Positions 24,151 through 44,203 are shown, counted from the stretch's first letter. The stretch: 47,307 bases of DNA from Kitasatospora phosalacinea (GCF_000717185.1 NZ_JNYE01000061.1:1-47307), one strand, 5' to 3'. The notes: generated by a model not told the origin, from the sequence alone. Made by a program: numbers and translations.

Positions 24151-24384
24151 ATCCTTTCGCCCTTTACCATCCACGTGCGAGTAGAGCTACCGCGAGTTCA
24201 AGGTGCCTTGGCATATATCGAAAGGCAATTCAGTCGGTCGGCCGAAGGTACGTACCCGCCATACACCCCCGGCAGGCAGAGTTGTGTAACCTACTGCATG
24301 AACGTACTCGAGGCCGGCGGAATCGAAGGGCTTCCTAAGACCACGAAGCGCGCGACAGAGTGGCTCCTTGAGCATCACGGGTGA
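24151..24384 (+). pseudogene. Decapitated toxin tail with papain-like Cys motif
   Basis: The frame runs directly out of the IS end and stops at 24382-24384. The visible protein is VELPRVQGALAYIERQFSR, then TPGRQSCVTYCMNVLEAGGIEGLP and a closing LLEHHG. The SCVTYCMNVL helix after a Gly/Arg turn resembles the cysteine helix of papain/NlpC-P60-like toxin tails. The Hint end and recombination core expected upstream are absent, probably deleted with the IS. An immunity candidate follows at once. The toxin family is uncertain. Confidence 0.5.
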
Positions 24385-24397
24385 AGAAAGGAGCGGA

Positions 24398-24823
24398 GTG
24401 TCACTACCGCCGAACTGGGGATGGCTGGATGGAATTCCGGATGAATGGGAACCTCCTGAGGAACTGCTAACCCCATCCAACTCCATCGAAAACAATCTGG
24501 CTATCAAGATCCTTTCGTCCGAACTTGTCGGAGCTGAAATCTCAGAATGGACAGGTCGCTTCGTCGTGGAGCAATCGCTCGTTTTGGCGTGGCTCCACCA
24601 GGCCAAGCAGGGCGACGCGGAGATGGCTATGCGACTTTCAGGGGAAGCGCTTGAGCAGACACGTCTCGTCTTTGAGGCGTGGAAGCCCCTCGAAACGCTT
24701 CTGTCTCCGCAGAGTGCGAGCCCTGAAGGTCGCAAAGAGGTTCGGCAGCAGGCTGCCAGATTGGTGGACACGCTTCGGCGGTCTGTTGATGCACTGAGAG
24801 CCATGCGTGGTGCTACCTCCTGA
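24398..24823 (+). CDS. Candidate immunity protein for the decapitated toxin tail
   Basis: This 141-residue acidic helical protein starts at GTG 24398, with AAAGGAG 4 nt upstream; a TTG at 24368 would overlap the toxin. It starts MSLPPNWGWLDGIPDEWEPPEE, and the rest is amphipathic helices (VVEQSLVLAWLHQAKQGDAE, QQAARLVDTLRRSVDALRAM). No family was recognised. It begins 14 bp after the toxin stop, the usual toxin-immunity arrangement. It survives intact although its toxin lost the N-terminal part. Confidence 0.6.
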   Translation: MSLPPNWGWLDGIPDEWEPPEELLTPSNSIENNLAIKILSSELVGAEISEWTGRFVVEQSLVLAWLHQAKQGDAEMAMRLSGEALEQTRLVFEAWKPLETLLSPQSASPEGRKEVRQQAARLVDTLRRSVDALRAMRGATS

Positions 24824-25071
24824 TTTTCGGAAAACGATCTGGAGGTGCCACTAAACCGTCCTGGGCTCAGTGGAGACTCGATTTGGTGTAAGAACTCGTA
24901 ACACGATCTTGGTGATCGTTGCTGGTGGGCGTGACCGATGTGACGATTCGTCCGTTCGCCACCCTCAACCTCAAGGACTACGAGGACTTCCAGGCCCACC
25001 ACGGCCTACGCATTCTCGGCGCCGAGTAGCCGACGCGGCGAACGCCGACGTGTCACCCGAACCACGCCAAT
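24824..25071. other. Spacer with a short orphan frame
   Basis: Nothing firm was found here. A 32-codon plus-strand frame (24931-25029; VTDVTIRPFATLNLKDYEDFQAHHG and a few more residues) has coding-like base use and may be the tail of a lost gene. It occupies the place of the small genes at the right end of the intact element. Confidence 0.35.
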
Positions 25072-25207
25072 GGTCTATACCTCTGACGGCAGTGCTGACG
25101 GCGACAACCACGCACACCCGGGTACATCCACGGACGCCAGCGGAGCACCAAACCGCCGTTTACCTGAATAAACGCAGATGGGGAGGGGTCGCGTAGCACG
25201 CGTACTA
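25072..25207 (+). repeat. 136-bp attachment-arm-like segment, copy 2
   Basis: It is homologous to 21668-21803 over its full length, with the TGACGGCA pair at 25084 and 25096 and the same GGGGAGGGGTCGCGTAG before the core. It marks the right end of the older, degraded unit. Confidence 0.65.
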
Positions 25208-25213
25208 CGTGTC
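25195..25213 (+). other. Recombination core site 3 (att3)
   Basis: AGCACG, spacer CGTACTA (25201-25207), CGTGTC. The arms have diverged from site 2 but remain nearly inverted; the spacer is identical. It encodes HAYYVSAG in the Hint frame, again just after a TAG. Confidence 0.65.
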
Positions 25214-25607
25214 GGCAGGCGCCACTCCGGTCCTCGTTCACAACTGCCCGCCAGGTATCTGGCGCTTCTCCAAGAAGGCGAACGAGGAACCGCCGGCTCC
25301 GAACGCGACAGTCGCAGACCTGACCCGCATCACAATCCGGGACGTCGGCGGGACCAAGAAGAGCAGAGAACAGATGGACGCCCTGAAGGGGTTGAACCAA
25401 GAAGAACTCCTGGCATCTGTTTTCACGCCAAAGAGCGGCCCTGGAGACGTCCTGACCGTCGGAACAGTGGAAAAGGCAATGCTGAACGGCAATCATCGCG
25501 CCCATCTACTGAAGGCGGCAGCGGATCATCACAGGCGGACCGACGAGGGGATAATCACCTGGGACACTCCCATTTGTATTCGAAACTACGAACAATGGGC
25601 GGACTGA
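25197..25607 (+). pseudogene. Silent toxin tail 3 with Hint C-terminus and GNHR motif
   Basis: This 136-codon frame without a start opens HAYYVSAGATPVLVHNC (end of Hint). The tail contains VADLTRITIRDVGG, GLNQEELLASVF, and then VEKAMLNGNHRAHLLKAAAD followed by ITWDTPICI. The NGNHRAHLL box resembles the ParB/sulfiredoxin-like fold seen in some polymorphic toxin tails, so a nuclease or nucleotide-using activity is possible but unproven. As with the ART tail, a TAG precedes the core and no start codon is well placed. It would fuse in frame with the Rhs protein after recombination between core sites 1 and 3. Confidence 0.65.
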
Positions 25608-25610
25608 CCG

Positions 25611-26015
25611 ATGGTGGGATTCTGGCGTGGGCGCACAGCGCCTCGGCAGGCAACGGTGGCAGGCGCACTGTCCTGCCTCATGGCGAACGGATTGCTGGAG
25701 ATTCGTTACATGGCGGAGAACGGCCGCGTATTCCAAGGAGTGGAGAACCTCGACCCCGACGAACCGAGCGACAACGATCCGATATCCCGGATTGCCATGA
25801 TCTCGGATATTTGCCACAGCTTTCCCGGGGCGCTCGCCGAGCACAGGAGCCACCAGAGGGAGCGAGTCGCCGCCGAGGCGATGAAGTGGCGCTGGAAATG
25901 CTCCGGAACCTCTGCCCGGCGGTGGATCAGAGCAAGATTGACGGATTGCGACAAGGACTACCGGAACGAAATGTACAAAATTGGAATAGACCTGGACGGC
26001 ATCGGCCAGGGCTGA
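25611..26015 (+). CDS. Candidate immunity protein for toxin tail 3
   Basis: This 134-residue protein starts at ATG 25611, three bases after the toxin stop. The middle is acidic and well-formed (LLEIRYMAENGRVFQGVENLDPDEPSDNDPISRIAMISDICHSFPGALAEH). The C-terminal part is helical with RARLTDCDKDYRNEMYKIGIDL. The first 25 residues look less protein-like, so the true start could be internal. Assignment is by position. No family name was recognised. Confidence 0.6.
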   Translation: MVGFWRGRTAPRQATVAGALSCLMANGLLEIRYMAENGRVFQGVENLDPDEPSDNDPISRIAMISDICHSFPGALAEHRSHQRERVAAEAMKWRWKCSGTSARRWIRARLTDCDKDYRNEMYKIGIDLDGIGQG

Positions 26016-26084
26016 AGGAAGGCCGGGCATCCGCCTACTGCCGAATTCACCACTCGATTGAAAAGTCGAGACATCGAACCGAAA

Positions 26085-26220
26085 CGGCAAGGTTCCGGAC
26101 TCGTCGGTCTGGGTGCGACGAATCTGGTGGGGGATGCGCGGCGGTTGTCGCCGGACGCGCAGGAGGCCTTGCGGATGCGGGCAGTGGCCGCCGTCATGGC
26201 CCTCGACTGCCCGGCCTCGT
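26085..26220 (+). pseudogene. 5' remnant of a transposase-like gene
   Basis: About 45 codons read LVGLGATNLVGDARRLSPDAQEALRMRAVAAVMALDC, resembling the start of IS630-type helix-turn-helix transposases of actinomycetes. The similarity then stops. No catalytic part, inverted repeats or start codon was found. The remnant probably marks the right edge of the variable region. Confidence 0.4.
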
Positions 26221-26330
26221 CCTCCGACCGGCCCGAACACGTGTCGCGCCGTGATCCCCCATCGCCCGGCGCCGCGGGCGGAGGGTGTGGTCGGGGGGTG
26301 GCGGGAAGCTACCTGGTGGCGGGGGTTCAA

Positions 26331-26783
26331 ATGGGCGGGGTGGGGGCGGAGACTGGGAGGTACGGGGCAGGTCGAGCCCCGGGAGGCGATTTCCCATGCA
26401 CACCCCCCGTCTCCGCCCGGGCCGCGACGACGACTACGACTACGACTACGACTACGACTACGACTACGACGCAGAGTCACGTGACGGCCTGGACCAGCGA
26501 CGGCTGGGGCGGCGGCACCGTGGTCAGCAACCCGGCCGGCATCAACTGCCACCAGAGCGAGTGGAACCCGTACGAGGAGGACCCGGCGCCGCAGCCCGAC
26601 ACGTCCGGTACGTGTGACGCGCTCTTCCCGGTGGGGACCGTGGTGACGTTCACCGCCACGCCGGACCCCGGATCGAACGTCAACTACGGTCCGGACCCGG
26701 CGAGTCTGACCGTCCGGGCCGGTTACAACGCGACGTACGTGGTGTTCTGCCCGAACGACGGCCTCTGCTCCGCCTGGTACTGA
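26331..26783 (+). CDS. Poly-Thr linker plus bacterial repeat domain protein
   Basis: The C-terminal 100 residues look like a divergent InlB B-repeat/Flg_new_2 domain: GGGTVVSNPAGINC, CDALFPVGTVVTFTATPDPGSNV, LTVRAGYNATYVVFC. These occur in secreted actinomycete proteins. A run of 15 Thr residues, encoded by the GACTAC hexamer array, precedes it. The start is uncertain: ATG 26331 is given, GTG 26298 is possible, and neither yields a clear signal peptide. The gene may have lost its N-terminus. It stands alone between the toxin array and the aldo/keto reductase. Confidence 0.5.
   Translation: MGGVGAETGRYGAGRAPGGDFPCTPPVSARAATTTTTTTTTTTTTTTQSHVTAWTSDGWGGGTVVSNPAGINCHQSEWNPYEEDPAPQPDTSGTCDALFPVGTVVTFTATPDPGSNVNYGPDPASLTVRAGYNATYVVFCPNDGLCSAWY
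26426..26470 (+). repeat. GACTAC hexanucleotide tandem array
   Basis: Six perfect GACTAC units (26432-26467), flanked by GAC triplets. The frame used by the downstream domain reads Thr throughout. Copy changes would alter the Thr tract by two residues without a frameshift. Confidence 0.9.
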
Positions 26784-26874
26784 CCGCACGCACCGGGGTT
26801 GATCTAGAGCGGACTCCAAGCCCTACTGTGGCCGGCGGCGCGCCCGAGCGGGCGCGGTCGGAGGGGGTTGGAGC

Positions 26875-27930
26875 ATGCGTTACCGGTTTCTCGGCGGCAC
26901 CGGCATCGAGGTGAGCACGCACTGCCTGGGCACGATGATGCTCGGTGCGGTCGGCAACCCGGACCACCGGGAGGGCGTGCGGATCGTGCACGCCGCGCTG
27001 GACGCCGGGATCAACTTCGTCGACACGGCCGACATGTACTCGGCGGGCGAGTCCGAGGAGATCGTCGGCAAGGCGCTGCAGGGGCGGCGCGAGGACGTGG
27101 TGCTGGCCACCAAGGTGCACTTCCCGATGGGTGAGGGGCCCAACCGGGGCGGGAACTCGCGGCGGTGGATCCTGCGGGCGGTGGAGGACAGCCTGCGGCG
27201 GCTGCGCACCGACTGGATCGACCTGTACCAGGTGCACCGGCCCGACCACCGCACCGACGTGGAGGAGACCCTGTCGGTGCTCGGCGACCTCGTCCGGCAG
27301 GGCAAGGTCCGGGCGTTCGGCTGCTCGACGTTCCCGGCCGCGGAGATCGTCGAGGCGCACTGGACGGCCGAGCGGCGCGCCCTGCCCCGGTTCCGGACCG
27401 AGCAGCCGCCGTACTCGCTGCTGGCCCGCGGCATCGAGTCCTCGGTGCTGCCGGTGGCCCGCCGCCACGGCATGGGCGTGCTGACCTGGGCGCCGCTCGC
27501 CTCCGGCTTCCTGACCGGGCGCTACCGCAAGGGCGGCCCGGTCGACCTGGGCGGCGGGCGGGCCGCGCTGACCCCGCACCGCTTCGACCCGGCGCTGCCG
27601 GAGAACGCCCGCAAGCTGGAGGTGGTCGAGCAGCTCGTCGAGCTGGCCGACGGCATCGGCTGCACGCTGCCCGAACTCGCCGTCGCCTTCCCGCTCGCCC
27701 ACCCGGCCGTCACCTCGGTGATCCTCGGGCCCCGGACGCCCGGACAGCTGGACGGGCTGCTCAAGGGGGCCGCACTGGTCCTGGAGGACGAGGTGCTGGA
27801 CCGGATCGACGAGATCGTCCCGCCCGGCACCGACCTCTACCGGCCGGACGGCGCCTGGCGCTCCCCCGCCCTCGCCCCGGCCGCCCTGCGCCGCCCGCGC
27901 GCGGAGCGGGCCGCGGCCGGTGGTGAGTGA
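26875..27930 (+). CDS. Aldo/keto reductase
   Basis: This 351-residue NADPH-dependent oxidoreductase belongs to the aldo/keto reductase superfamily (TIM barrel, cytosolic). The catalytic tetrad is visible: D50 region in GINFVDTADMY with Tyr (MYSAGESEEIVGKAL), Lys in VVLATKVHF and His in IDLYQVHRPD. The cofactor end has LGPRTPGQLDGLLKG. GGAG upstream of the ATG at 26875 supports the start. It resembles general-stress YajO/YhdN-type reductases. It lies between the toxin array and the PKS genes, on the opposite strand from the PKS, so a role in polyketide tailoring is possible but not shown. Confidence 0.93.
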   Translation: MRYRFLGGTGIEVSTHCLGTMMLGAVGNPDHREGVRIVHAALDAGINFVDTADMYSAGESEEIVGKALQGRREDVVLATKVHFPMGEGPNRGGNSRRWILRAVEDSLRRLRTDWIDLYQVHRPDHRTDVEETLSVLGDLVRQGKVRAFGCSTFPAAEIVEAHWTAERRALPRFRTEQPPYSLLARGIESSVLPVARRHGMGVLTWAPLASGFLTGRYRKGGPVDLGGGRAALTPHRFDPALPENARKLEVVEQLVELADGIGCTLPELAVAFPLAHPAVTSVILGPRTPGQLDGLLKGAALVLEDEVLDRIDEIVPPGTDLYRPDGAWRSPALAPAALRRPRAERAAAGGE

Positions 27931-28101
27931 CCGGACGTCCCCTTCGAGCCGCCGCACGACGACTGCGTCGGCTCGTCGGGTCCTCGCCGACAGACGAGGG
28001 CGCCCGCGAGGGGGGCGGGTGAGCCGTGGAGCTCGGGGCGCCGGTCCCGGCGGGGGCGGGGAACCGGGAGGTGACGGTGCGACAGGGCCGTCCGTGGCCG
28101 G

Positions 28102-28671
28102 TCAGGAATCGATCTCGTCGTAGAGGTCGGCGGCGTCCTCCTGAGTGATCAGGTTGCGCTGGCGGAGGGACCTGACGACCGCGCGGGCGATGCCCTTGTC
28201 GTGGGCACAGGCGTCCATCACGGCAGCGTCGAGGAGGCCGGTGAGGCCGCTGGCGATGGCGAGTTCGGCCATCAGCAGCCATCCCGCCTGCGAAGCGTGC
28301 TCCTGGGCCTCCTCCACGAGGATCTGCCTGCCGACCGGGTACACCGGCGCCCGGTGCTGCGCGATGGCGGCCAGGTGCCGCTGCACCGCGGGGACGGCGT
28401 GCAGCACCAGCTCGTGCAACAGGCCCTGGTACAGACCGTCACCGCGGGCAGCGATCTCCACGGTGACCGATATCTGGGTGTCCGGCGCCGCCCAGGAGAC
28501 CCGGGTGTTCTGGTTCCGGTCACCGTCCACGGCGTCCACCAGCACCATCAGCCGGATGTTGGGGTCGTCGATCGCGGTCTGGACGGAGGTGTTCAGCCCG
28601 CCGATCCCCCGGATGAGCTGTTCGGCGCGGGTGCGCAGCAGTTCTGTGGCGTTTCCCCTGATGGAGAGCAC
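28102..28671 (-). CDS. Protein of unknown function
   Basis: This 189-residue protein starts at GTG 28671 behind a G-rich ribosome binding site. The N-terminal half looks like an alpha/beta domain (LRTRAEQLIRGIGGLNTSVQTAIDDPNIRLMVLVDAVDG). The C-terminal half is helical (GLYQGLLHELVLHAVPAVQRHLAAIAQ, then EEAQEHASQAGWLLMAELA). It closes with RNLITQEDAADLYDEIDS, and no membrane segment is seen. It follows the PKS genes on the same strand after 270 bp that include a strong hairpin, so it is probably a separate unit. Converges with the aldo/keto reductase. Confidence 0.75.
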   Translation of the reverse strand: MLSIRGNATELLRTRAEQLIRGIGGLNTSVQTAIDDPNIRLMVLVDAVDGDRNQNTRVSWAAPDTQISVTVEIAARGDGLYQGLLHELVLHAVPAVQRHLAAIAQHRAPVYPVGRQILVEEAQEHASQAGWLLMAELAIASGLTGLLDAAVMDACAHDKGIARAVVRSLRQRNLITQEDAADLYDEIDS

Positions 28672-28831
28672 GGCATCCCCCCGGTCGGTGCTGGTCGGCA
28701 GTGCACGGTCGCGGCCCGCCGTACGGACAACGTTAGGGCGGAGCCGCGCCCGTCACCCGCTGTTTGGGGGAACCGGCCCCGATCGCGCCGGTGGTGGGTG
28801 GAACTCCCCTTCCAGCAGCGCCGCGAAGACG

Positions 28832-28876
28832 CCGCGGGGGCGCCTGCCGACGGTCGGTCGGTGGGCGCCCCCGCGG
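28832..28876 (-). terminator. Hairpin downstream of the PKS genes
   Basis: A perfect 13-bp stem (CCGCGGGGGCGCC at 28832-28844 with its complement at 28864-28876) and 19-nt loop lie 65 bp past the last PKS stop. There is no T-tract, as is usual in streptomycetes. Confidence 0.55.
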
Positions 28877-28877
28877 G

Positions 28878-28938
28878 CTTGGGCCGGGTCGGGCCGGGCC
28901 GGGTCGGGCCGGGCTTGGGTCGGGCCGGGCCGGGTCGG
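28878..28938 (-). repeat. CGGGCC/CGGGT simple repeats after the PKS stop
   Basis: About 60 bp is built of GGGCCGGGTC and GGGCCGG units, directly after the PKS stop codon. G-runs on one strand could form unusual structures. No function is assigned. Confidence 0.7.
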
Positions 28939-28940
28939 GA

Positions 28941-39646
<10,706 letters not shown>

Positions 39647-39647
<1 letters not shown>

Positions 39648-42600
39648 CAGAAACCCTCGCCGTTTCCGCTCGATCCGAGCTCTTGGTCCAGCAGGTTGAA
39701 CAGGTCTTCCGCGCTTGCGGATTCGAGTACGTGGGCCAGTTCGGGCCCGGGTGCGGCGCCGCGGGCGCCGTTCAGCCGGGCCGCCAGGGCCTGGAGCCGG
39801 GGGCCGATCCTGGCCCGGTCGGCCTCTTCCGGGGCGAGGCCGTCGATCAGGGCCTCCAGCCGGTCGAGTTCGGCGGCCACCGCGGCGGCGCCGCCGGGGG
39901 CCAGGTCGGCCAGTTCGGCCTCCAGGAACTCGGCCAGCGCCCGGGGGTTGGCGTGGTCGAACACGACGGTGGCGGGCAGTTTGACGCCGGACGCGGCGCT
40001 GAGCCGGTTGCGGAAGTCGACCGCCGAGACCGAGTCGAAGCCGAGGTCCTTGAAGGTGCGTCCGGGTTCGACCGCGCCGGCCCCGTCGTGGCCGAGGACG
40101 GCGGCCGCCTGCTCGCGGACCAGGCCCAGCACGATCCGGGCCCGTTCCGGGGCGGAGCGGCCGGTGAGCCGTTCGGCCAGCGACGGGCCGTCCGCGGACG
40201 TCCGCTCCTGGTCGTCGCCGTCCAGGGCGCGGACGGCGGCGGGCAGTTCGTGCAGCAGCGGCCGGGGCCGGGCCGCGGCGTAGACCGGGGCGAACCTGGC
40301 CCAGTCGATGTCGGCGACCACCAGGTGGCCCTCGTCCAGGGCCAGGGCGCGCCACAGTTCGTCGAGCGCCGCGTCGGGGTCCAGCGAGGCCAGGCCGAGG
40401 TGCCGCAGGTGCTCGTCGGCCTCGGCGTCGACCATGCCGCCGCCCGCCCAGGTGCCCCAGGCGACGGAGGTGGCGGCGGCGCCGCGGGCCCGGCGGTGCT
40501 GGGCCAGGCCGTCGAGGTAGGCGTTGCCGGCGGCGTAGGGGGCGCGGCCCGCGGTGCCCCAGACGGCCGCGCCGGAGGCGAACAGCACGAAGGCGTCCAG
40601 CGGGCGGTCGCCGACGGCCCGGTCCAGGTGGTGCGCCCCGGCGATCTTGGCGCGGGTGGCGCGGGCGAACTCCTGCGCCGTCAGCTCGCCGAACGCGGTC
40701 TCCGCGGGCAGCTGCCCGGCGGCGTGCACCACCGCGGTCAACTGCGGTAGCCCGGCGACGAGTTCGGTGACGGCCGGGCCGTCGGTGACGTCGCAGGCGG
40801 CGATCGTCACCTCGGCGCCGGACGCGGCGAGCTCGGCGGTCAGCTCGGCCGCGCCGGGGGCGTCCGGGCCGCGGCGGCTGGTCAGCACCAGGTGCCGGGC
40901 GCCGGAGCGGGCCAGCCGCCGGGCGACGGCCGCGCCGATCGCGCCGGTGCCGCCGGTGACCAGCACCGTGCCGTCCGGCCGCCACGGCAGCCCGGCCGGG
41001 ACCGGGCCGTCGGCCGGGGCGGGGACCAGGCGGCGGGCGTGCGCCCGGCCGCCGCGGACGGCGACCTGGTCCTCGCCGGAGCGGCCGGACAGCACCGCGG
41101 CCAGCAGGGCGGCCGCCTCGGGGCCGAGGTCCGCGGGCAGGTCGACCAGGCCGCCCCAGACGGCGGGCAGGTCGAGGGAGAGCACGGTGCCCGCGCCCCA
41201 CAGCGCGGCCGCCGACGGGTCGACGTCCTCGTCCGGGTCGACGGCCACCGCGGCGCGGGTCGCGCACCAGAACGGCGCGGTGATCCCGGCGTCCAGGACG
41301 GCCTGCAGCAGCGGGACGGTCGCGGTGACGCCCGGCGCGGGCACCTCGGCGGCGTCCGGGCCGCCCAGGGCCAGCAGCGAGAGCACGCCCGCGGGCTGCT
41401 CCTCGCCGAGGAGCGCGGTGATCCCGGCGGCCAGTTCGGCGCGGTCCGCGGCGGCCGGGTCCACGGCGAGGCGGAGCGTCTCGGCGCCGTGCTCGGCCAG
41501 GGCCGCCAGCACCGCGTCGGCCCCGGGGGTGCGGTCGTCGGCCGCGACCAGCCACAGCCCGGACAGCACGGCCCCGGACGGCGCGGCGGCAGGGGCGGCG
41601 GCGGTGAGCGGCTCGACCGGGGACCACCGCACCCGGTGGCGCAGCCGGTCCGCCGCGGCGTCCCGAGCGGGGGCGGCCGGAGCGGTGAACGGCTCGGGCA
41701 GCGTCCAGTAGTGGGTGTGCCGGAACGGGTAGGTGGGCAGGTCGACGGTCCGCCCGGCCGGGAAGAACCCCTCCCAGCGCACGGTGGTGCCGTGCACGTG
41801 CAGGGCGGCGGCGGCGCGCGCGAACCGCTCCAGGGCGTCGGGGCCCGGGGCGAGCGGGGTGTCGACGGCCGCGGCCCCGTCGCCGGACGCCTCCCCCAGC
41901 AGGGCGGCGAGTTCCGGGTCGGGTCCGATGCCGACGAAGGCGCGGTGGCCGTTGACGGCGAGTTCCTTGAGCACGGGCGCCGGGTCCGCGTCGCGCTCCA
42001 GCGCGGCGAGCCACGGGCCGGTGCCGACGGTCTCCGGGTCGACCCGGCCGCCGGTGGCGGCCGAGTAGAGGGCCGGGCGGCGCACGGACGGGTCCGCCGC
42101 CGGTGCGGCGCTCCCGGTCAGGTCGGCCGCGTCGCCGCGGCCCAGGGCGACCGCGGCCCGGGCGCCGTCGGCCAGGGACAGCGCTCCGGCGACGGTCGCC
42201 GCGGCGACCTCCCCGGGGCCGTGGCCCAGCACGGCGTCCGGTGCGACGCCGTGCGCCCGCCACAGCGCGGCCAGCGCGACCTGCACCGTCCAGCGGACCG
42301 CGGCGGCGACCTCCGGGAGGTCCGCCGCGGGGGCGCCCGGGGCGCCGCGCAGCACCTCGGCCACCGATCCGCCCAGCAGCGGGGCGAGTTCCCGCTCGCA
42401 GTCGGCGACCTGCCGGGCGAACGGCTCGGAGCCGTCCAGCAGCCCGGCGGCGGTGCCGGGCGGCAGCGGGTCGCCGCCGGTGAACACGAAGGCGGTCCGG
42501 CCGGGCGCCTCGACGCTGCCGGTGACCACGAACGCCGTCCGGTCGGACGCCTCGGCTCCGCCGGTGACGGCCGCGGCGGACGGTTGTCCGGCGGCCAGCG

Positions 42601-44203
42601 CGTCCAGCCCGGCCAGCAGTTCGTCCCGGTCCCGGCCGACCAGCACCGCCCGGTGCTCGAACGCGGAGCGGCCGGTGGCCAGCGAGCGGCCCAGGTCGGC
42701 GAGCGCCAGTTCGGGGCGGCGGCGCAGGTGCGCGGCCAGCCGCTCGGCGGCCGCGGCCAGCGCGGCGGGCGTCTTGGCGGCGAGCGCGAACGGGACGGCC
42801 GCGGGGTCGGCGGCGGGCCCGGCGGGCTCTTCCTCCGGGGCCTGCTCCAGGATGACGTGCGCGTTGGTGCCGCTGATCCCGAAGGAGGAGACCGCGGAGC
42901 GGCGCGGCCGGTCGACGGCGGGCCAGTCCTCGTTCTCGGCGAGCAGCCGCACCGTGCCCGCCGACCAGTCCACGTGCGGGGTCGGCTCGGCCAGGTGCAG
43001 GGTGCGCGGCAGGACGCCGTGCTCCATCGCCAGCACCATCTTGATGATCCCGGCGACCCCGGCCGCGGCCTGCGGGTGCCCCAGGTTGGACTTGACCGAG
43101 CCCAGCCGCAGCGGCTCGGCGTCGCCGCGCCGCCCGTAGACCTCGATCAGCGACTGCGCCTCGATCGGGTCGCCCAGCGTGGTGCCGGTGCCGTGCGCGT
43201 CGACCGCGTCCACCTCGGCCGGGGTCAGCCCGGCGGCGGCCAGCGCGGCGCGCAGCACCCGCACCTGGGCGGGGCCGTTGGGCGCGGTGATGCCGTTGGA
43301 GGCGCCGTCCTGGTTCATCGCAGAGCCGCGCACCACCGCGTGCACCCGGTGGCCGTTGCGGCGGGCGTCGGAGAGCCGCTCCAGCAGCAGCACCCCCGCG
43401 CCCTCGGACCAGGAGGTGCCGTCGGCGTCCGCGGAGAACGCCTTGCTGCGCCCGTCGGGCGCCAGGCCGCGCTGGCGGCTGAAGTCGACGAACATCTCCG
43501 GGGTGCCCATCACGGTGACCCCGCCCGCGAGCGCCAGTTCCACCTCGCCGCGGCGCAGCGCCTGGCAGGCCAGGTGGACCGCGACCAGCGAGGAGGAGCA
43601 GGCGGTGTCCAGCGAGATCGCCGGCCCCTGGAGGCCGAGGCTGTACGCGACCTGGCCGGAGACCAGGCTGCCGCCCGGGCTGCCCTGGATGTAGTCGTGG
43701 TACATCAGGCCGGTGTAGACGCCGGTGTCGCTGCCGTGCAGCGCCAGCGGGTCCAGCCCGGCCCGCTCGAACGCCTCCCAGCAGACCTCCAGCAGGATCC
43801 GCTGCTGCGGGTCGGCGCGCCGGGCCTCGTTGGGGCTGATGCCGAAGAACTCGGCGTCGAAGCCCCCGGCGCCGGGCAGGAAGCCGCCCTGGCGCACGTA
43901 CGTCCGGCCCGGCTTCCCGGGTTCCGGGTCGTAGATCGCCTCGACGTCCCAGCCGCGGTCGGCCGGGAAGTCGCCGATCGCGTCCCGCCCCCGGGAGACC
44001 AGCTCCCACAGGTCCTGCGGCCCGGCGACGCCGCCCGGGTAGCGGCAGGCCATGCCGACGATCGCGATCGGTTCGGCCGCGGCCTCCTCGACCTCGCGCA
44101 GCCGCCGCTTGGTCTGCTGCAGGTCGGCGGTCGCGCGTTTGAGGTAGTCGCGCAACTTGTCCGCGGTGCCCGCGTCCTGCCTGTCCGTGGTCCGGTCTTC
44201 CAT
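39647..44203 (-). CDS. Type I polyketide synthase module with degenerate AT (KS-AT*-KR-ACP)
   Basis: This 1518-residue single module starts at ATG 44203 (AAGGGG 6 nt upstream); GTG 44233, overlapping the previous stop, is the alternative. The docking coiled coil is followed by KS with Cys202 (DTACSSS) and HGTGT/NLGH histidines. The AT region lacks the usual GQGSQ ([11 protein letters not shown] instead). It has GHGPG in place of GHSxG, with Gly662 at the nucleophile position, and lacks the segment up to the HAFH/YASH box, so it should not load extender units. KR (near 1077-1223) has Ser and Tyr1223 and no LDD, suggesting A-type. ACP Ser1391 (GFDSV) is followed by a class-1 docking domain. The stop overlaps the next PKS start. 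Confidence 0.92.

Noticed and set aside
28878..28938. CRISPR or iteron array
   Set aside because: The units are short, irregular G-rich repeats with no unique spacers.
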